The notes beneath the pieces were generated by a model, which was not told the DNA's origin, ran no database searches, and saw only the letters and a list, made by a program, of their open reading frames with translations. From the NCBI GenBank assembly GCA_040222995.1, contig JAVKBW010000019.1, positions 310,001-374,000 of the forward strand: DNA of 64,000 nt, written 5' to 3'. Below are positions 43,986 through 53,161 of this stretch, piece by piece. This DNA is from JAVKBW01 sp040222995 (lineage in GTDB: Bacteria; Pseudomonadota; Alphaproteobacteria; UBA8366; Aestuariispiraceae). The number at the start of each line of letters is the position of its first letter. The first letter of the stretch is position 1. A program made the translations under genes and the position numbers.

Positions 43986-45655
43986 GCCGCTTCGCGACGA
44001 CCGGCATTCCCGGCGACGACGAGATTCTGTTCCTGCCGCTCGGCGGCGCCGGCGAAATCGGCATGAATCTCAATCTCTACGGCCATGCCGGCAAATGGCT
44101 GATGGTCGATTGCGGCATTACCTTCGACGACGGGACGACGCCCGGCATCGATGTCATCATGCCGGACCCGATGTTCATCGAGGAACACCGCGAAGACCTG
44201 ATCGGCCTTGTTCTTACCCATGCGCATGAAGACCATCTCGGCGCGCTGCCCTATATGTGGGAACGGCTGGAATGCCCGGTTTATGCGACGCCGTTCACCG
44301 CGGCGGTGCTTCGGCGCAAACTGGGTGAGACCGACTTTGGCGACCGGGTGCCGGTGATCGAAATTCCGATGTCGGGCACCGTCGATCTCACACCGTTCAC
44401 GGTGAAACTGATCACGCTGACCCATTCCATTCCCGAACCGAACGCGCTGATTATCAGCTCCCCGGCGGGCGATGTCATGCATACCGGCGACTGGAAACTG
44501 GACCCGGACCCGATGGTCGGCCCCAGCACCGATGAACAGGCGCTGATCGAAGCCGGTGAAAACGGCGTGCTGGCCATGGTGTGCGACAGCACCAATGCGA
44601 TGTCGCCGGGTAAATCCGGCTCGGAAGGCGATGTGCGCGACGCGCTGATCGATGTCGTGATGACGGCGAAGGGAAGGGTCGCGGTCGCCTGTTTCGCCTC
44701 CAACGTCGCGCGGGTCGAAAGCGCGGCCAAGGCGGCGGAAGCATCGGGCCGGCATCCGGTTCTGGTCGGCCGGTCGCTGCACCGCATGGTCGAGGCAGCG
44801 AAATCGACCGGGTATCTGAAGGACCTGCCACCGTTTCTCGACGATGACGCGGCGGCCAGCCTGCCGCCGGAAAAGGTGTTGTTGATCTGCACCGGCAGCC
44901 AGGGCGAACCGCGCGCGGCATTGACCCGTATCGCGCGCCAGGATCATCCGACCGTAACGCTCGGTGAGGGCGATACGGTGATCTTTTCCAGCCGCGAGAT
45001 TCCGGGCAACGAAGTCGGCATTGGCCAGTTACAAAACAGGCTGACCGAACTGGGCGTGCGGATCGTGACCTCACGGGATGCGGATATCCATACATCCGGC
45101 CATCCCAACCGGGATGAACTGACCCAGATGTATCAGTGGATCCGGCCGCATATCGCCATCCCGGTGCATGGCGAATATCGGCATCTCAGCGCCCATGCCG
45201 GGCTGGCGCGGGAATGCCAGGTGCCGCATGTGCATCCGGGCAAGAACGGCGACGTGCTGTCGCTGACGCGGGCCGGGGCGAAAGTTGTCGATGAAGTCTA
45301 TACCGGCAGGCTCGCCTATGACGGCAAGCGCCTGACGCCGATCAACGGCGACGCCATCCGCGAACGCAAACGGATGATCTGGAATGGCTGCGCCGTGGTC
45401 AGCGTCGTCATGGAAGGCAAGGAACTGATCAGCGATGCCGAGGTCACGGCCTTCGGCCTGTTCGAGGAAGACGAGGAAAACGCCATGCTCGAACAGGTGG
45501 CGGAAGCGGCGGAAGACGCGATTGACCGGATGAAGGGCAAACGCCTTGAAGACGATGATGCCGTGTCCGAAACCGTGCGTGTGGCAGTCCGTCGCTGCCT
45601 GCAGGGATTGACCGGCAAGCGGCCGCCCGTCACCGTGCATCTGCATCGACTGTAG
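43982..45655 (+). CDS. rnj: Ribonuclease J
   Basis: A 557-residue metallo-beta-lactamase/beta-CASP ribonuclease with 5'-to-3' exonuclease and endonuclease activity in RNA maturation and decay. The metal motif THAHEDHLG (His80, His82, Asp84, His85), GDWKLDPDP, CDSTNAMSPGKSGSE, the beta-CASP segment ICTGSQGEP, and HTSGHPNRDEL then PVHGEYRHL are all present. Full length. It is translationally coupled to coaX and followed nine bases later by mce. Confidence 0.96.
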   Translation: MSRFATTGIPGDDEILFLPLGGAGEIGMNLNLYGHAGKWLMVDCGITFDDGTTPGIDVIMPDPMFIEEHREDLIGLVLTHAHEDHLGALPYMWERLECPVYATPFTAAVLRRKLGETDFGDRVPVIEIPMSGTVDLTPFTVKLITLTHSIPEPNALIISSPAGDVMHTGDWKLDPDPMVGPSTDEQALIEAGENGVLAMVCDSTNAMSPGKSGSEGDVRDALIDVVMTAKGRVAVACFASNVARVESAAKAAEASGRHPVLVGRSLHRMVEAAKSTGYLKDLPPFLDDDAAASLPPEKVLLICTGSQGEPRAALTRIARQDHPTVTLGEGDTVIFSSREIPGNEVGIGQLQNRLTELGVRIVTSRDADIHTSGHPNRDELTQMYQWIRPHIAIPVHGEYRHLSAHAGLARECQVPHVHPGKNGDVLSLTRAGAKVVDEVYTGRLAYDGKRLTPINGDAIRERKRMIWNGCAVVSVVMEGKELISDAEVTAFGLFEEDEENAMLEQVAEAAEDAIDRMKGKRLEDDDAVSETVRVAVRRCLQGLTGKRPPVTVHLHRL

Positions 45656-45663
45656 GACATTGA

Positions 45664-46071
45664 ATGATGATCGGGCGTCTTAACCATGTTGCGATTGTCG
45701 TGCCGGACCTTGAAGCAGGCGCGGCGGTTTACCGGAACACGCTGGGGGCGGATATCTCCGATCCGTTGGACTTGCCGGAACACGGCGTGACGACGGTATT
45801 TGTGAACCTGCCGAACACCAAGATCGAGCTGTTGCATCCGCTGGGCGATACGTCGCCGATCGCGAAGTTTCTGGAAAAGAACCCCGACGGCGGCATGCAC
45901 CATGTCTGCTATGAGGTCGACGATATCATGGCGGCGCGGGACAAGCTCGAAGGCGATGGTATGCGGGTGCTGGGCGACGGCGAACCGCGCATTGGTGCAC
46001 ACGGTAAACCGGTGCTGTTCCTGCATCCGAAAGACTTCTGCGGCACTCTGGTGGAAATCGAACAGGTTTAA
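45664..46071 (+). CDS. mce: Methylmalonyl-CoA epimerase
   Basis: A 135-residue vicinal-oxygen-chelate enzyme that interconverts (R)- and (S)-methylmalonyl-CoA in propionyl-CoA breakdown. Metal ligands are visible in LNHVAIVVPDL (His), GMHHVCYEVDDI (His) and the C-terminal DFCGTLVEIEQ (Glu). Full length. The mutase itself is not in this window. It is followed two bases later by the DUF1467 gene, a conserved pair. Confidence 0.94.
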   Translation: MMIGRLNHVAIVVPDLEAGAAVYRNTLGADISDPLDLPEHGVTTVFVNLPNTKIELLHPLGDTSPIAKFLEKNPDGGMHHVCYEVDDIMAARDKLEGDGMRVLGDGEPRIGAHGKPVLFLHPKDFCGTLVEIEQV

Positions 46072-46073
46072 AA

Positions 46074-46316
46074 ATGTCCGTATTCACCGTGATCGTTGTA
46101 TTCGTCATCATCTGGTGGCTGGTGCTTTTCATGGTGCTGCCGTTCGGCAACCGGCAGCCTGAAACGGTCGAGGAGGGGCATCAGGCCGGCGCGCCGGAAA
46201 ATCCGCATCTTCTGAAGAAGGTGCTGATTACGACCGGCATATCGCTTGTGCTATTCGGCTTGTTCTGGGTGATCCACGATCTCGACTGGATCACGTTCCG
46301 CCGCCCGCTGGATTAG
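46074..46316 (+). CDS. DUF1467 family small membrane protein
   Basis: An 80-residue protein with two membrane helices (VIVVFVIIWWLVLFMVLPFG and VLITTGISLVLFGLFWVIH). The WWLVLFMVLPFG segment is diagnostic of DUF1467, an alphaproteobacterial family almost always found after mce. Function unknown. Confidence 0.9.
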   Translation: MSVFTVIVVFVIIWWLVLFMVLPFGNRQPETVEEGHQAGAPENPHLLKKVLITTGISLVLFGLFWVIHDLDWITFRRPLD

Positions 46317-46451
46317 GGCGCTCCGATCAGTTTTCGCTGCTGCTTGACTATTTTTCTAGATTTAGGCTTTCCGAGGTTTATCGATGCCAAGGCGCTTGTC
46401 GTTTGCGCATTTCAATAGTAGAACAAAAAAGGAACGAATGCGGAGATAACG

Positions 46452-47009
46452 ATGTCGACCCATTATTGTGATTATGCGCCACACGACCCAGTTCACGCTG
46501 CCTATCATGAAACGGAATACGGCTGGCCGGAGAGCGACGAAAGCCGACTGTTCGAACGCCTTGTTCTGGAAATCAACCAGGCTGGCCTGAACTGGGGACT
46601 GATGCTGAAAAAGCGGGAAGGCTTCCGGAACGCATTCGACAATTACGATATCGACAGGATCGCCAAGTACGGCGATGCTGACAGAAACCGGTTGTTGAAC
46701 GATGAAGGCATTATCCGGAACCGGCTGAAAGTGAATGCGGCAATCCACAATGCGCAGGTCGTCAGATCGTTTCGCGACAGCCATGGCGGCTTCGCCGCCT
46801 GGATCGACGCGCACCATCCCTTGACCAAATCTGAATGGGTCAAGCTGTTCAAGAAAACGTTCAAGTTTACCGGCGGAGAAATAACCGGTGAATTTCTAAT
46901 GTCGATCGGCTATCTGCCCGGTACGCATCGCAAGGATTGCCCGGTCTATGCGAATATTGCAAAGCTGCAGCCGGCCTGGATGAATCCGGGGTTAAAGTTT
47001 TACAGCTAA
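46452..47009 (+). CDS. tag: DNA-3-methyladenine glycosylase I
   Basis: A 185-residue base-excision glycosylase that removes 3-methyladenine from alkylated DNA. The zinc ligands of the TAG family are in place: Cys6, His19, His159 and Cys163 (GTHRKDCPVY). Glu40 and Trp48 (LVLEINQAGLNW) match the base-recognition pocket, and the HhH-like helices cover the middle. It may form a single-gene transcript, as about 135 bases precede it and a strong terminator follows. Confidence 0.93.
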   Translation: MSTHYCDYAPHDPVHAAYHETEYGWPESDESRLFERLVLEINQAGLNWGLMLKKREGFRNAFDNYDIDRIAKYGDADRNRLLNDEGIIRNRLKVNAAIHNAQVVRSFRDSHGGFAAWIDAHHPLTKSEWVKLFKKTFKFTGGEITGEFLMSIGYLPGTHRKDCPVYANIAKLQPAWMNPGLKFYS

Positions 47010-47313
47010 CTTGTTGAAATAAATACACTAAAAAGAAAGCGGGGCACTGCCCCGCTTGGTTTGTTTTCATTGACGCTGAGTAAACGTTCAATTTTTATTT
47101 TTAAGTTTGATTTCCTCCCTAAGCCTCGGGCTGCGATCTTGATGTCGCTTTCGAAGAATAATAGGTCAGGATTCACCAACCGTCATCTATTTTTTTCGTA
47201 TTTAGAGCCGGTTTTGCGCCATATCAGGGTAAATCGGCTTTAGCGCGAATTGGCTCTCTTCTTGCTTGGAGAAAAATACACTGTTGAACCGCAGGAAAAG
47301 GAAGTGGCTTTCA
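47010..47313 (+). other. AT-rich intergenic region between tag and the secreted repeat protein
   Basis: About 300 bases with the tag terminator at the left end and no supported gene. A 60-codon open frame at 47061-47243 has no ribosome binding site and looks accidental. I saw no convincing promoter for the gene at 47314. Confidence 0.4.
47037..47067 (+). terminator. Rho-independent terminator of tag
   Basis: AAGCGGGGC and GCCCCGCTT form a perfect nine-pair stem around ACT, followed by a T-rich run. It lies 27 bases past the stop. Confidence 0.88.
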
Positions 47314-48516
47314 ATGCGAAAAACGGCATGCCTTTTATGCCTGATGCTGCTGACTGCCCAGGCCATGGCGCAGGAAGGGACGGACAATCCCTTTAACAAT
47401 GACGGCGGCTTTGCCGGCACATCCGGAACCGCGCCGCGCGCCCCCGACAAACCGGAAGTTCTTCGCATCCGGATTACAAAGCGTGACTGTCGGCGGCTGG
47501 CCATCGAAACGCGCTCGGCCGATGTCGCCTACCAGCCGGGTGTGGACGTTCGGGGCAACGCCGTGGAATCCGCTGACCTGCATTCCGGGTTTCAATACAC
47601 ATTGCCGGACGTGATCGAGTTTCCGATCACAATCAATCCGGTAACCTTTCAGGCAGACCGTCGCGAAGCGGCCGCGCGACAGGCGCTTGCAGATCGTTTG
47701 GCGGAAAACCCGGTAGAACTGGAAGCCCTGCAGGACGCTGCATTCAATGAAACCCTGGATGGGCTGCTTGCGGATGCCGAGGAGGTTGAAACGGAACTTG
47801 CCCTGATACAGGCAGACTTCGATGCCCGTGAGGCCGCTATCATTGCCGCGACAGGCGGCGATACGCCAACCAATCAGGAACTGGTCCAGCGAAACGATGC
47901 CATCGCTCTTCTTGAACAGGAAGTGTTCGGATCCGATACGTTTCAGACACTCTCTGCTCAGCAGAGCGCTCTTGCGGCGCAGATATCGCAACAGACGATC
48001 GGTCTGGAACAGATCCAGACCGAACTGGAAACCGAACAGGCCGAGGTGACTGCGGCGCGCGATGTCTTCGTTAACGATTTTGAAACGCAGAAGGCGGCAA
48101 TCGTCGCCGCGACAGGCGGCGACCTTCAAACCGACCCGGCGGTGCTTGATGACCGGGCGACCCAGATTGCCGAACTGGAGGAAACGATTTTCGGAAGCGC
48201 CGAGTTTCAGGCCGCCGATGCGGCTTTTCAGGCCAACGCCGCGGCATTGACTGCCAACGAAGCGGCACTCGATATCAATCAGGCGGCCCGGGAAGCCTTG
48301 CAGGACGAGGCGGCATCATTCGGTGCGGCGGAAGCGCAGATCGCAGCCGAAGCGGTCTCGGGCGGTGTTTTCGCATCGAATGAATCGACCATCACCGTCG
48401 CCCAGGTCCGGTTCGATATTCTCTCCGGCAAGGTCACCATAAACGGCGAGCCGCTTGTCGATTCAGCCAGACAGGATGTGCTCGACCGATGCGCCGCCGC
48501 CGGGTTTTTGCCGTGA
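47314..48516 (+). CDS. Secreted coiled-coil protein with two 87-residue repeats
   Basis: A 400-residue exported protein of unknown function. A signal peptide is clear (CLLCLMLLTAQAMAQ, cleavage after AMA). Residues 45-115 form a domain with one Cys (RITKRDCRRLAIETRSADVAYQPG). Residues about 120-350 are long charged and Ala/Gln-rich helices. Within them two copies of an 87-residue unit occur: one with AAIIAATGGD near 174-183, ALLEQEVFGSDTFQ, and one with AAIVAATGGD near 261-270, ELEETIFGSAEFQ. The C-terminus has VRFDILSGKVTINGEPLVDS and a final Cys. The ATG at 47314 is chosen for the signal peptide; a TTG at 47266 adds 16 residues. No family recognised. Confidence 0.75.
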   Translation: MRKTACLLCLMLLTAQAMAQEGTDNPFNNDGGFAGTSGTAPRAPDKPEVLRIRITKRDCRRLAIETRSADVAYQPGVDVRGNAVESADLHSGFQYTLPDVIEFPITINPVTFQADRREAAARQALADRLAENPVELEALQDAAFNETLDGLLADAEEVETELALIQADFDAREAAIIAATGGDTPTNQELVQRNDAIALLEQEVFGSDTFQTLSAQQSALAAQISQQTIGLEQIQTELETEQAEVTAARDVFVNDFETQKAAIVAATGGDLQTDPAVLDDRATQIAELEETIFGSAEFQAADAAFQANAAALTANEAALDINQAAREALQDEAASFGAAEAQIAAEAVSGGVFASNESTITVAQVRFDILSGKVTINGEPLVDSARQDVLDRCAAAGFLP

Positions 48517-48876
48517 ATTCCGAGCCTTCTGCATAACGTTTAACAAGACAAATATTCTGCACTTTCATACTACTGTAACAATCGCAACTTTTACTGTATC
48601 GGCACGGTAAAACACGTTCTACGGAATGTGCGTGAAAACTCTGGTAATGCAGAAAACTGCGGATGACAGGAAGAATGCCGCTTCGGGTTCTAAAAGTACA
48701 GCATCTAGCGGTTCGTCGCTGGCGCACTACATTCTGTAGATAATATATTGTTTTCTATAAATTTTTTATTGCCTCTAATTCCCAATAGTGCACTCTTTCA
48801 AATACCGGCCTTTTCTTCTTAAGAATTCAATAAGTAAATAAGACTATTATTGGGTGAGTTGGGGGACGTGTTGCAG
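48517..48876 (+). other. AT-rich intergenic region before the DUF2336 gene
   Basis: About 360 bases without a supported gene. At 48819-48833 the sequence TTAA, seven bases, ATAA differs from the CtrA consensus at one position. No terminator for the preceding gene and no clear promoter were seen. Confidence 0.35.
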
Positions 48877-50010
48877 ATGTTATCGGCTGAGGAATTGTTT
48901 GCGCTTGCGCGGCAAAAATCCGTCGACGGCCGAGCTCGTCTGGGAGAGGTCATCACCGATCTTTTTCTGGACGAAGGCGACCTTACGGATGCCGAACGCT
49001 CTATCATGTTCGACATCCTGCATTCTCTTGTCCGCGATTTGGAAGTGCCGCTCAGGCTGAAGCTCTCGACCCTGCTGGCGAATGACGGCAAAGCGCCGCA
49101 TGACCTGTGTGTCGAACTGGCGAACGACCAGATTGAAATCGCATATCCCATTCTGACAAAAAGCCATGTTCTGGAAGACCGCGATCTTATCGAGATCGTG
49201 CATCACCGGACGCTGGAGCATCAGCTCGCCATCGCCTTGCGGGAAGACATCAGCGAGGACCTGTCCGATGCCCTGATCGGCACGGGCGAGGAAAAGGTGA
49301 TCACGAACCTTCTGGAGAACACCAACTCGCGGATATCGCGCGCAATGATGGAATACCTCGTCGAGGAATCCAAACGGGTCGACACCTTCCAGGAACCGCT
49401 CGTCAAACGGTCCGATCTGCCCCCTGATCTTGCGAAGAAAATGTGCCTTTGGGTTTCGGTCGCACTGCGGAACTATATCGTCGACCGGTACGATGTCGAT
49501 GTCGGCGATCTCGACGAACTGATTGAGGACGCAACGCGTAAAACCCTGGAAGAACTGACGCGGGAGGATCGCCAGTCCGGCGACAGCCGCGCCGTGCTTC
49601 TCGACAGGCTGGAGGCGGAAGGGCGCCTCAATACGGATTTGCTGATAGCCCTGCTGGAAGAAGGCCTTGTGCCGCTTTTCCTCGCGGTGTTCCGCCGGTT
49701 GACCGGGCTGTCTGATATTCTGGCCCGACGGATCATGTTTGAACCGGGTGGCGAGGGTCTGGCAATTGCCTGCAAGGCCCTGAAGACGGATCCGGAAGCA
49801 TTCCAGCGCCTGTTCGTTCTCAGCCGCCAGACCCGGCCGGTTACGAAAAAGGTCCTGAAGCGGGATACCAGGAAGACAATGGAACTGTACGGAAGAATTT
49901 CCAGCGACACGGCGTGGGACGTTCTGCACAGGTGGCGTCGCGGTTCCGATTACCTGGCCGCCATCCGGCAGTTGGAGGGCGGCGTTTATGCCTTTGATAA
50001 AGCTCAATAG
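48877..50010 (+). CDS. DUF2336 domain-containing protein
   Basis: A 377-residue, almost entirely helical cytoplasmic protein. The opening LSAEELFALARQKSVDGRARLGEVITDLF and the HEAT-like helical pairs that follow (LTDAERSIMFDILHSLVRDLE, LKLSTLLANDG) are typical of DUF2336, a family found mostly in alphaproteobacteria and often encoded near signalling or motility genes. The role is unknown. Several in-frame starts exist from 48850; the ATG at 48877 is preferred because GGGGGA lies ten bases upstream. Its end overlaps the PAS-GGDEF-EAL gene by 23 bases, so the two are probably cotranscribed and may act together. Confidence 0.82.
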   Translation: MLSAEELFALARQKSVDGRARLGEVITDLFLDEGDLTDAERSIMFDILHSLVRDLEVPLRLKLSTLLANDGKAPHDLCVELANDQIEIAYPILTKSHVLEDRDLIEIVHHRTLEHQLAIALREDISEDLSDALIGTGEEKVITNLLENTNSRISRAMMEYLVEESKRVDTFQEPLVKRSDLPPDLAKKMCLWVSVALRNYIVDRYDVDVGDLDELIEDATRKTLEELTREDRQSGDSRAVLLDRLEAEGRLNTDLLIALLEEGLVPLFLAVFRRLTGLSDILARRIMFEPGGEGLAIACKALKTDPEAFQRLFVLSRQTRPVTKKVLKRDTRKTMELYGRISSDTAWDVLHRWRRGSDYLAAIRQLEGGVYAFDKAQ

Positions 50011-52123
50011 CGGCGACAGGTTCGGCGAGCCGGTCGACGCGCCGGAACATGCGTCCGGCGAGCCGGGTCCGGCCTGGGCGGTACGCAGGTTTCAGGACAT
50101 CTCCCGTCTGGTGTCGGACTGGATCTGGGAAACCGACCAGCATCACGCCCTGACCTTTGTTTCGCAGCGGGTCATGGAATCTCTGGGCTATCATCCGCTT
50201 GAACTGAAGGGGCGGACACTGGACGAGCTCGGCGATTTTCTGACGAAAGATCAGGACGCCCTGGAAATGAAGTGGAACAAACCGTTCCGCAACGTTCTGT
50301 TTTCTGTCCTCAGAGCCGACGGAGAACAGAGGTTCCAGTTGCTCAGCGGGGTTCGGGTCTACGATCCTAAAACCGGCGATTTCATCGGGTATCGGGGAAC
50401 GGCCCGTGACATCACCCAGCAGCTTCTGGCCGAAGATAAACTGCGGAAAAGCGAAGACCGGTATCGGACCTTGTTCAATAAAAGCCCGGTCATGGCCTGT
50501 TCGACAACGCCGGAAGGCGTGATTGTCAATGTCAGCGACTACTGGCTTGAAATTACAGGTTATTCCGAAGACGACGTGGTTGGCAAACCGATTGACCGGT
50601 TCATGATCCGCCAGAAGCCGAACGACGAAGAGGCGCGGTCCGTTCAGCCGGACACACGGCCGGTCGTGCCGTGCAAGTTTATCAAGAAGAACCGGGACAC
50701 GCTGGACGGGCTGCTTTATACGTCCAGCATTACGGATGATGAGAACGCCGTCGTTGAAGAGTTAAGCGTGCTGATCGATGTCAGCGAGCGGAAAAAGTAT
50801 GAAGAAAGCCTGCAGCACCACGCGAATTTCGATCTTCTGACGGATCTTCCGAACCGGGATCTCGCCATGGACCGTCTCGGTCAGGCGATTGTGCGGTCGC
50901 GGCGCGAAAAACTGATTACCGCAGTGATGCTGGTCGACATCGACAACTTCAAGAAAATCAACGATATCCTCGGCCACCCGGCCGGCGATGAACTGCTGGT
51001 GCGGATCGGCGAGCATTTGCGTGCGTCGGTCAGAGACGGCGATACCGTCGCGCGCCTGGGCGGGGATGAGTTTCTCGTCGTTCTGCCGGACCTGAAAACT
51101 GTCAGCTACTGCGAGAACATTGCCCAGAAACTTCTGGACCGGTGCTCGCGCCCTTTTCTGATAAACGGCCACGAAGTTGCCGTTACGGTCAGTATAGGTG
51201 TCGGCCTGTATCCCGGCGATGCACGCGATTCCGCGACACTGCTGCGAAGCGCCGACGCCGCCATGCACCGGTCGAAAGCGAAGGGCAAGAACACCTTCCA
51301 TTTCTTTTCGCCGGATATCGACGGTCACGCGCAGGAACATCTGCTGCTTGAAAACCAGTTGCGCAAGGCGCTGGCGCGGAACGAGCTCGTTCTCCACTAC
51401 CAGCCCGTTATCAAACCGGGCAGCAATACGCTGATGGGGATGGAGGCTCTCGTCCGCTGGGAGCATCCGACCCTGGGCCGGATCGGGCCGGCACAATTCA
51501 TTCCGCTGGCGGAAGACAACGGAATGATCAGCAATATCGGGCAATGGATTTTACGCACCGCCTGCCGGGAAACCATGCAGATGCGTGAAGCCCTGAATCT
51601 CGATCTGTGCATCGCGGTGAACGTTTCGCCGCTGCAATTCACCTCGACACGGCCGCGCCTGATCGATCTGGTGCGTGAAACGCTGAACGATACCGGCCTG
51701 CCGGCGCAGTGCCTGGAGCTGGAAATCACCGAAAGCGTTATCATGAGCGACATTCCGGAAAACGCCGTGGTGCTGAACGGTCTGCACGAGATGGGCGTCC
51801 GGCTTGCGATTGACGATTTCGGCACCGGCTATTCCTCTTTGTCGTATCTTAAGAAGTTTCCCTTCGACACGCTGAAGATCGACCGGATGTTTGTTCGCGA
51901 TATAAATCATGACCCGCAGGACAACGCCCTGGCGAGTGCGATTGTCGCCATGGCCCACGCCCTCGATCTGAAGGTCGTTGGCGAAGGCGTGGAAACGCCG
52001 GTTCAGCTAGAATACCTGAGCAGGATGGACTGCGATTTCATTCAGGGCTTCCATTACAGCAAGCCGCTGGACAAGGAATCGTTTGTGAGCTTCGCCCGCA
52101 GGACGACCACCGCCGAAGAGTAA
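49988..52123 (+). CDS. PAS-GGDEF-EAL protein (cyclic di-GMP turnover)
   Basis: A 711-residue cytoplasmic signalling protein. Two PAS domains cover about residues 30-145 (ending in YRGTARDITQQ) and 150-275 (LFNKSPVMACSTTPEG to VLIDVSERKK). The GGDEF domain has an intact active site at residues 358-362 (ARLGGDEFLVVL), so diguanylate cyclase activity is possible. The EAL domain has EAL at 486-488 (GMEALVRWEHP), the DDFGTGYSSLSYL loop and VGEGVET, so phosphodiesterase activity is also possible. There is no membrane segment. It overlaps the DUF2336 gene by 23 bases and meets the EamA transporter gene tail to tail. Confidence 0.93.
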   Translation: MPLIKLNSGDRFGEPVDAPEHASGEPGPAWAVRRFQDISRLVSDWIWETDQHHALTFVSQRVMESLGYHPLELKGRTLDELGDFLTKDQDALEMKWNKPFRNVLFSVLRADGEQRFQLLSGVRVYDPKTGDFIGYRGTARDITQQLLAEDKLRKSEDRYRTLFNKSPVMACSTTPEGVIVNVSDYWLEITGYSEDDVVGKPIDRFMIRQKPNDEEARSVQPDTRPVVPCKFIKKNRDTLDGLLYTSSITDDENAVVEELSVLIDVSERKKYEESLQHHANFDLLTDLPNRDLAMDRLGQAIVRSRREKLITAVMLVDIDNFKKINDILGHPAGDELLVRIGEHLRASVRDGDTVARLGGDEFLVVLPDLKTVSYCENIAQKLLDRCSRPFLINGHEVAVTVSIGVGLYPGDARDSATLLRSADAAMHRSKAKGKNTFHFFSPDIDGHAQEHLLLENQLRKALARNELVLHYQPVIKPGSNTLMGMEALVRWEHPTLGRIGPAQFIPLAEDNGMISNIGQWILRTACRETMQMREALNLDLCIAVNVSPLQFTSTRPRLIDLVRETLNDTGLPAQCLELEITESVIMSDIPENAVVLNGLHEMGVRLAIDDFGTGYSSLSYLKKFPFDTLKIDRMFVRDINHDPQDNALASAIVAMAHALDLKVVGEGVETPVQLEYLSRMDCDFIQGFHYSKPLDKESFVSFARRTTTAEE

Positions 52124-52130
52124 TATCGGT

Positions 52131-53000
52131 TCAGTCGGATGCGAGCGGTAGCGCCGTGCGTCGTTGAATTGTGGTGATCGCGATTCCCGCCAGAACCATC
52201 GCGGATCCCGCAGCCATGGCGACCGTAAAGACATCGCCGATCACAAAGTAGCCGAAACAGAGTGTCGTCACCGGGGTCAACAGCAGGAACGGCGCGATAC
52301 TGCTGAACGGCACGCTTTTTACCAGCGTATACCAGGCAAGATATCCAATAGCCGTCATGATAAGGCCCAGATACAGAACAATCCCCCATTGTTCGATGCT
52401 GGCTTGCGAAATCGCCTGCAACTGGCCGGACTCGACAAGCATTGACGCCACGAACATCTGCGGTGCGGCGAAAACCGAAACCCAGGCCAGCATGGCCAGG
52501 CCCGATACTTCTTTCAACTGGCGGATCATGAGCTGTCCGATCGCCCATGTCAGCGCGCCGGCGCAAACCATGCCGACGTACAACAGACTGCCGTCCAGTC
52601 TCGGTTCGCCGGCGATCAGGCCGACGCCGCCGAACGCCAGGACCATCCCTGACACCTTCTTCCAGCCGAGCCTTTCCTTGAGGAACACGGCGCCCAGCAG
52701 GGCGAGAAACGGCGCTTCGAGCTGAACCACGATAACCGCGGTTGACGCGTCAAGGCTTCGCAGTCCGTAAAAGGTGAACCCGTACTGTATCGTCGCGCTG
52801 ACCATCGCGATCAGGAATATCATGCGCATATGGCCCCAGGGCGGTTTCACGAACCAGACCAGCACCAGGGCTGAAATGGCGAACCGCATGCTCATGATCA
52901 GAAAGGGCGGAAACTGATCCATTCCCAGTTTGGCCAGGGCAAATCCCAATCCCCAGACGGCGGGAACCAGAAGCGCGAGCAGGATATGTACAGGGGACAC
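52131..53000 (-). CDS. EamA/DMT-family transporter
   Basis: A 289-residue inner-membrane protein with ten predicted helices in two EamA repeats: ILLALLVPAVWGLGFALAKLG starts the first and GMVCAGALTWAIGQLMIRQL the second. The segment ASTAVIVVQLEAPFLALLGAVFLKERLGWKK is characteristic of drug/metabolite exporters (YdcZ/RhaT/YedA class). The substrate is unknown, probably an amino acid or related metabolite. It is divergent from proS. Confidence 0.87.
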   Translation of the reverse strand: MSPVHILLALLVPAVWGLGFALAKLGMDQFPPFLIMSMRFAISALVLVWFVKPPWGHMRMIFLIAMVSATIQYGFTFYGLRSLDASTAVIVVQLEAPFLALLGAVFLKERLGWKKVSGMVLAFGGVGLIAGEPRLDGSLLYVGMVCAGALTWAIGQLMIRQLKEVSGLAMLAWVSVFAAPQMFVASMLVESGQLQAISQASIEQWGIVLYLGLIMTAIGYLAWYTLVKSVPFSSIAPFLLLTPVTTLCFGYFVIGDVFTVAMAAGSAMVLAGIAITTIQRRTALPLASD

Positions 53001-53161
53001 GAGGGACTGGCTTTCTCATCCGGTAGGGAAAAAGCGATCATGCCCTGAAACGGCCGGTTCCACCAACGAAATGAACCGCGCCGCATCTGTGCATGGACTC
53101 AACCCGCGGCAATCCCTAAAACAGCCGTTCATTGATGACTGTTTCAGGAAAGCCACCAGCC

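Noticed and set aside
47061..47243. A 60-codon open frame after the tag terminator
   Set aside because: It lacks a ribosome binding site and protein-like composition, and it starts within the terminator's T-rich tail.
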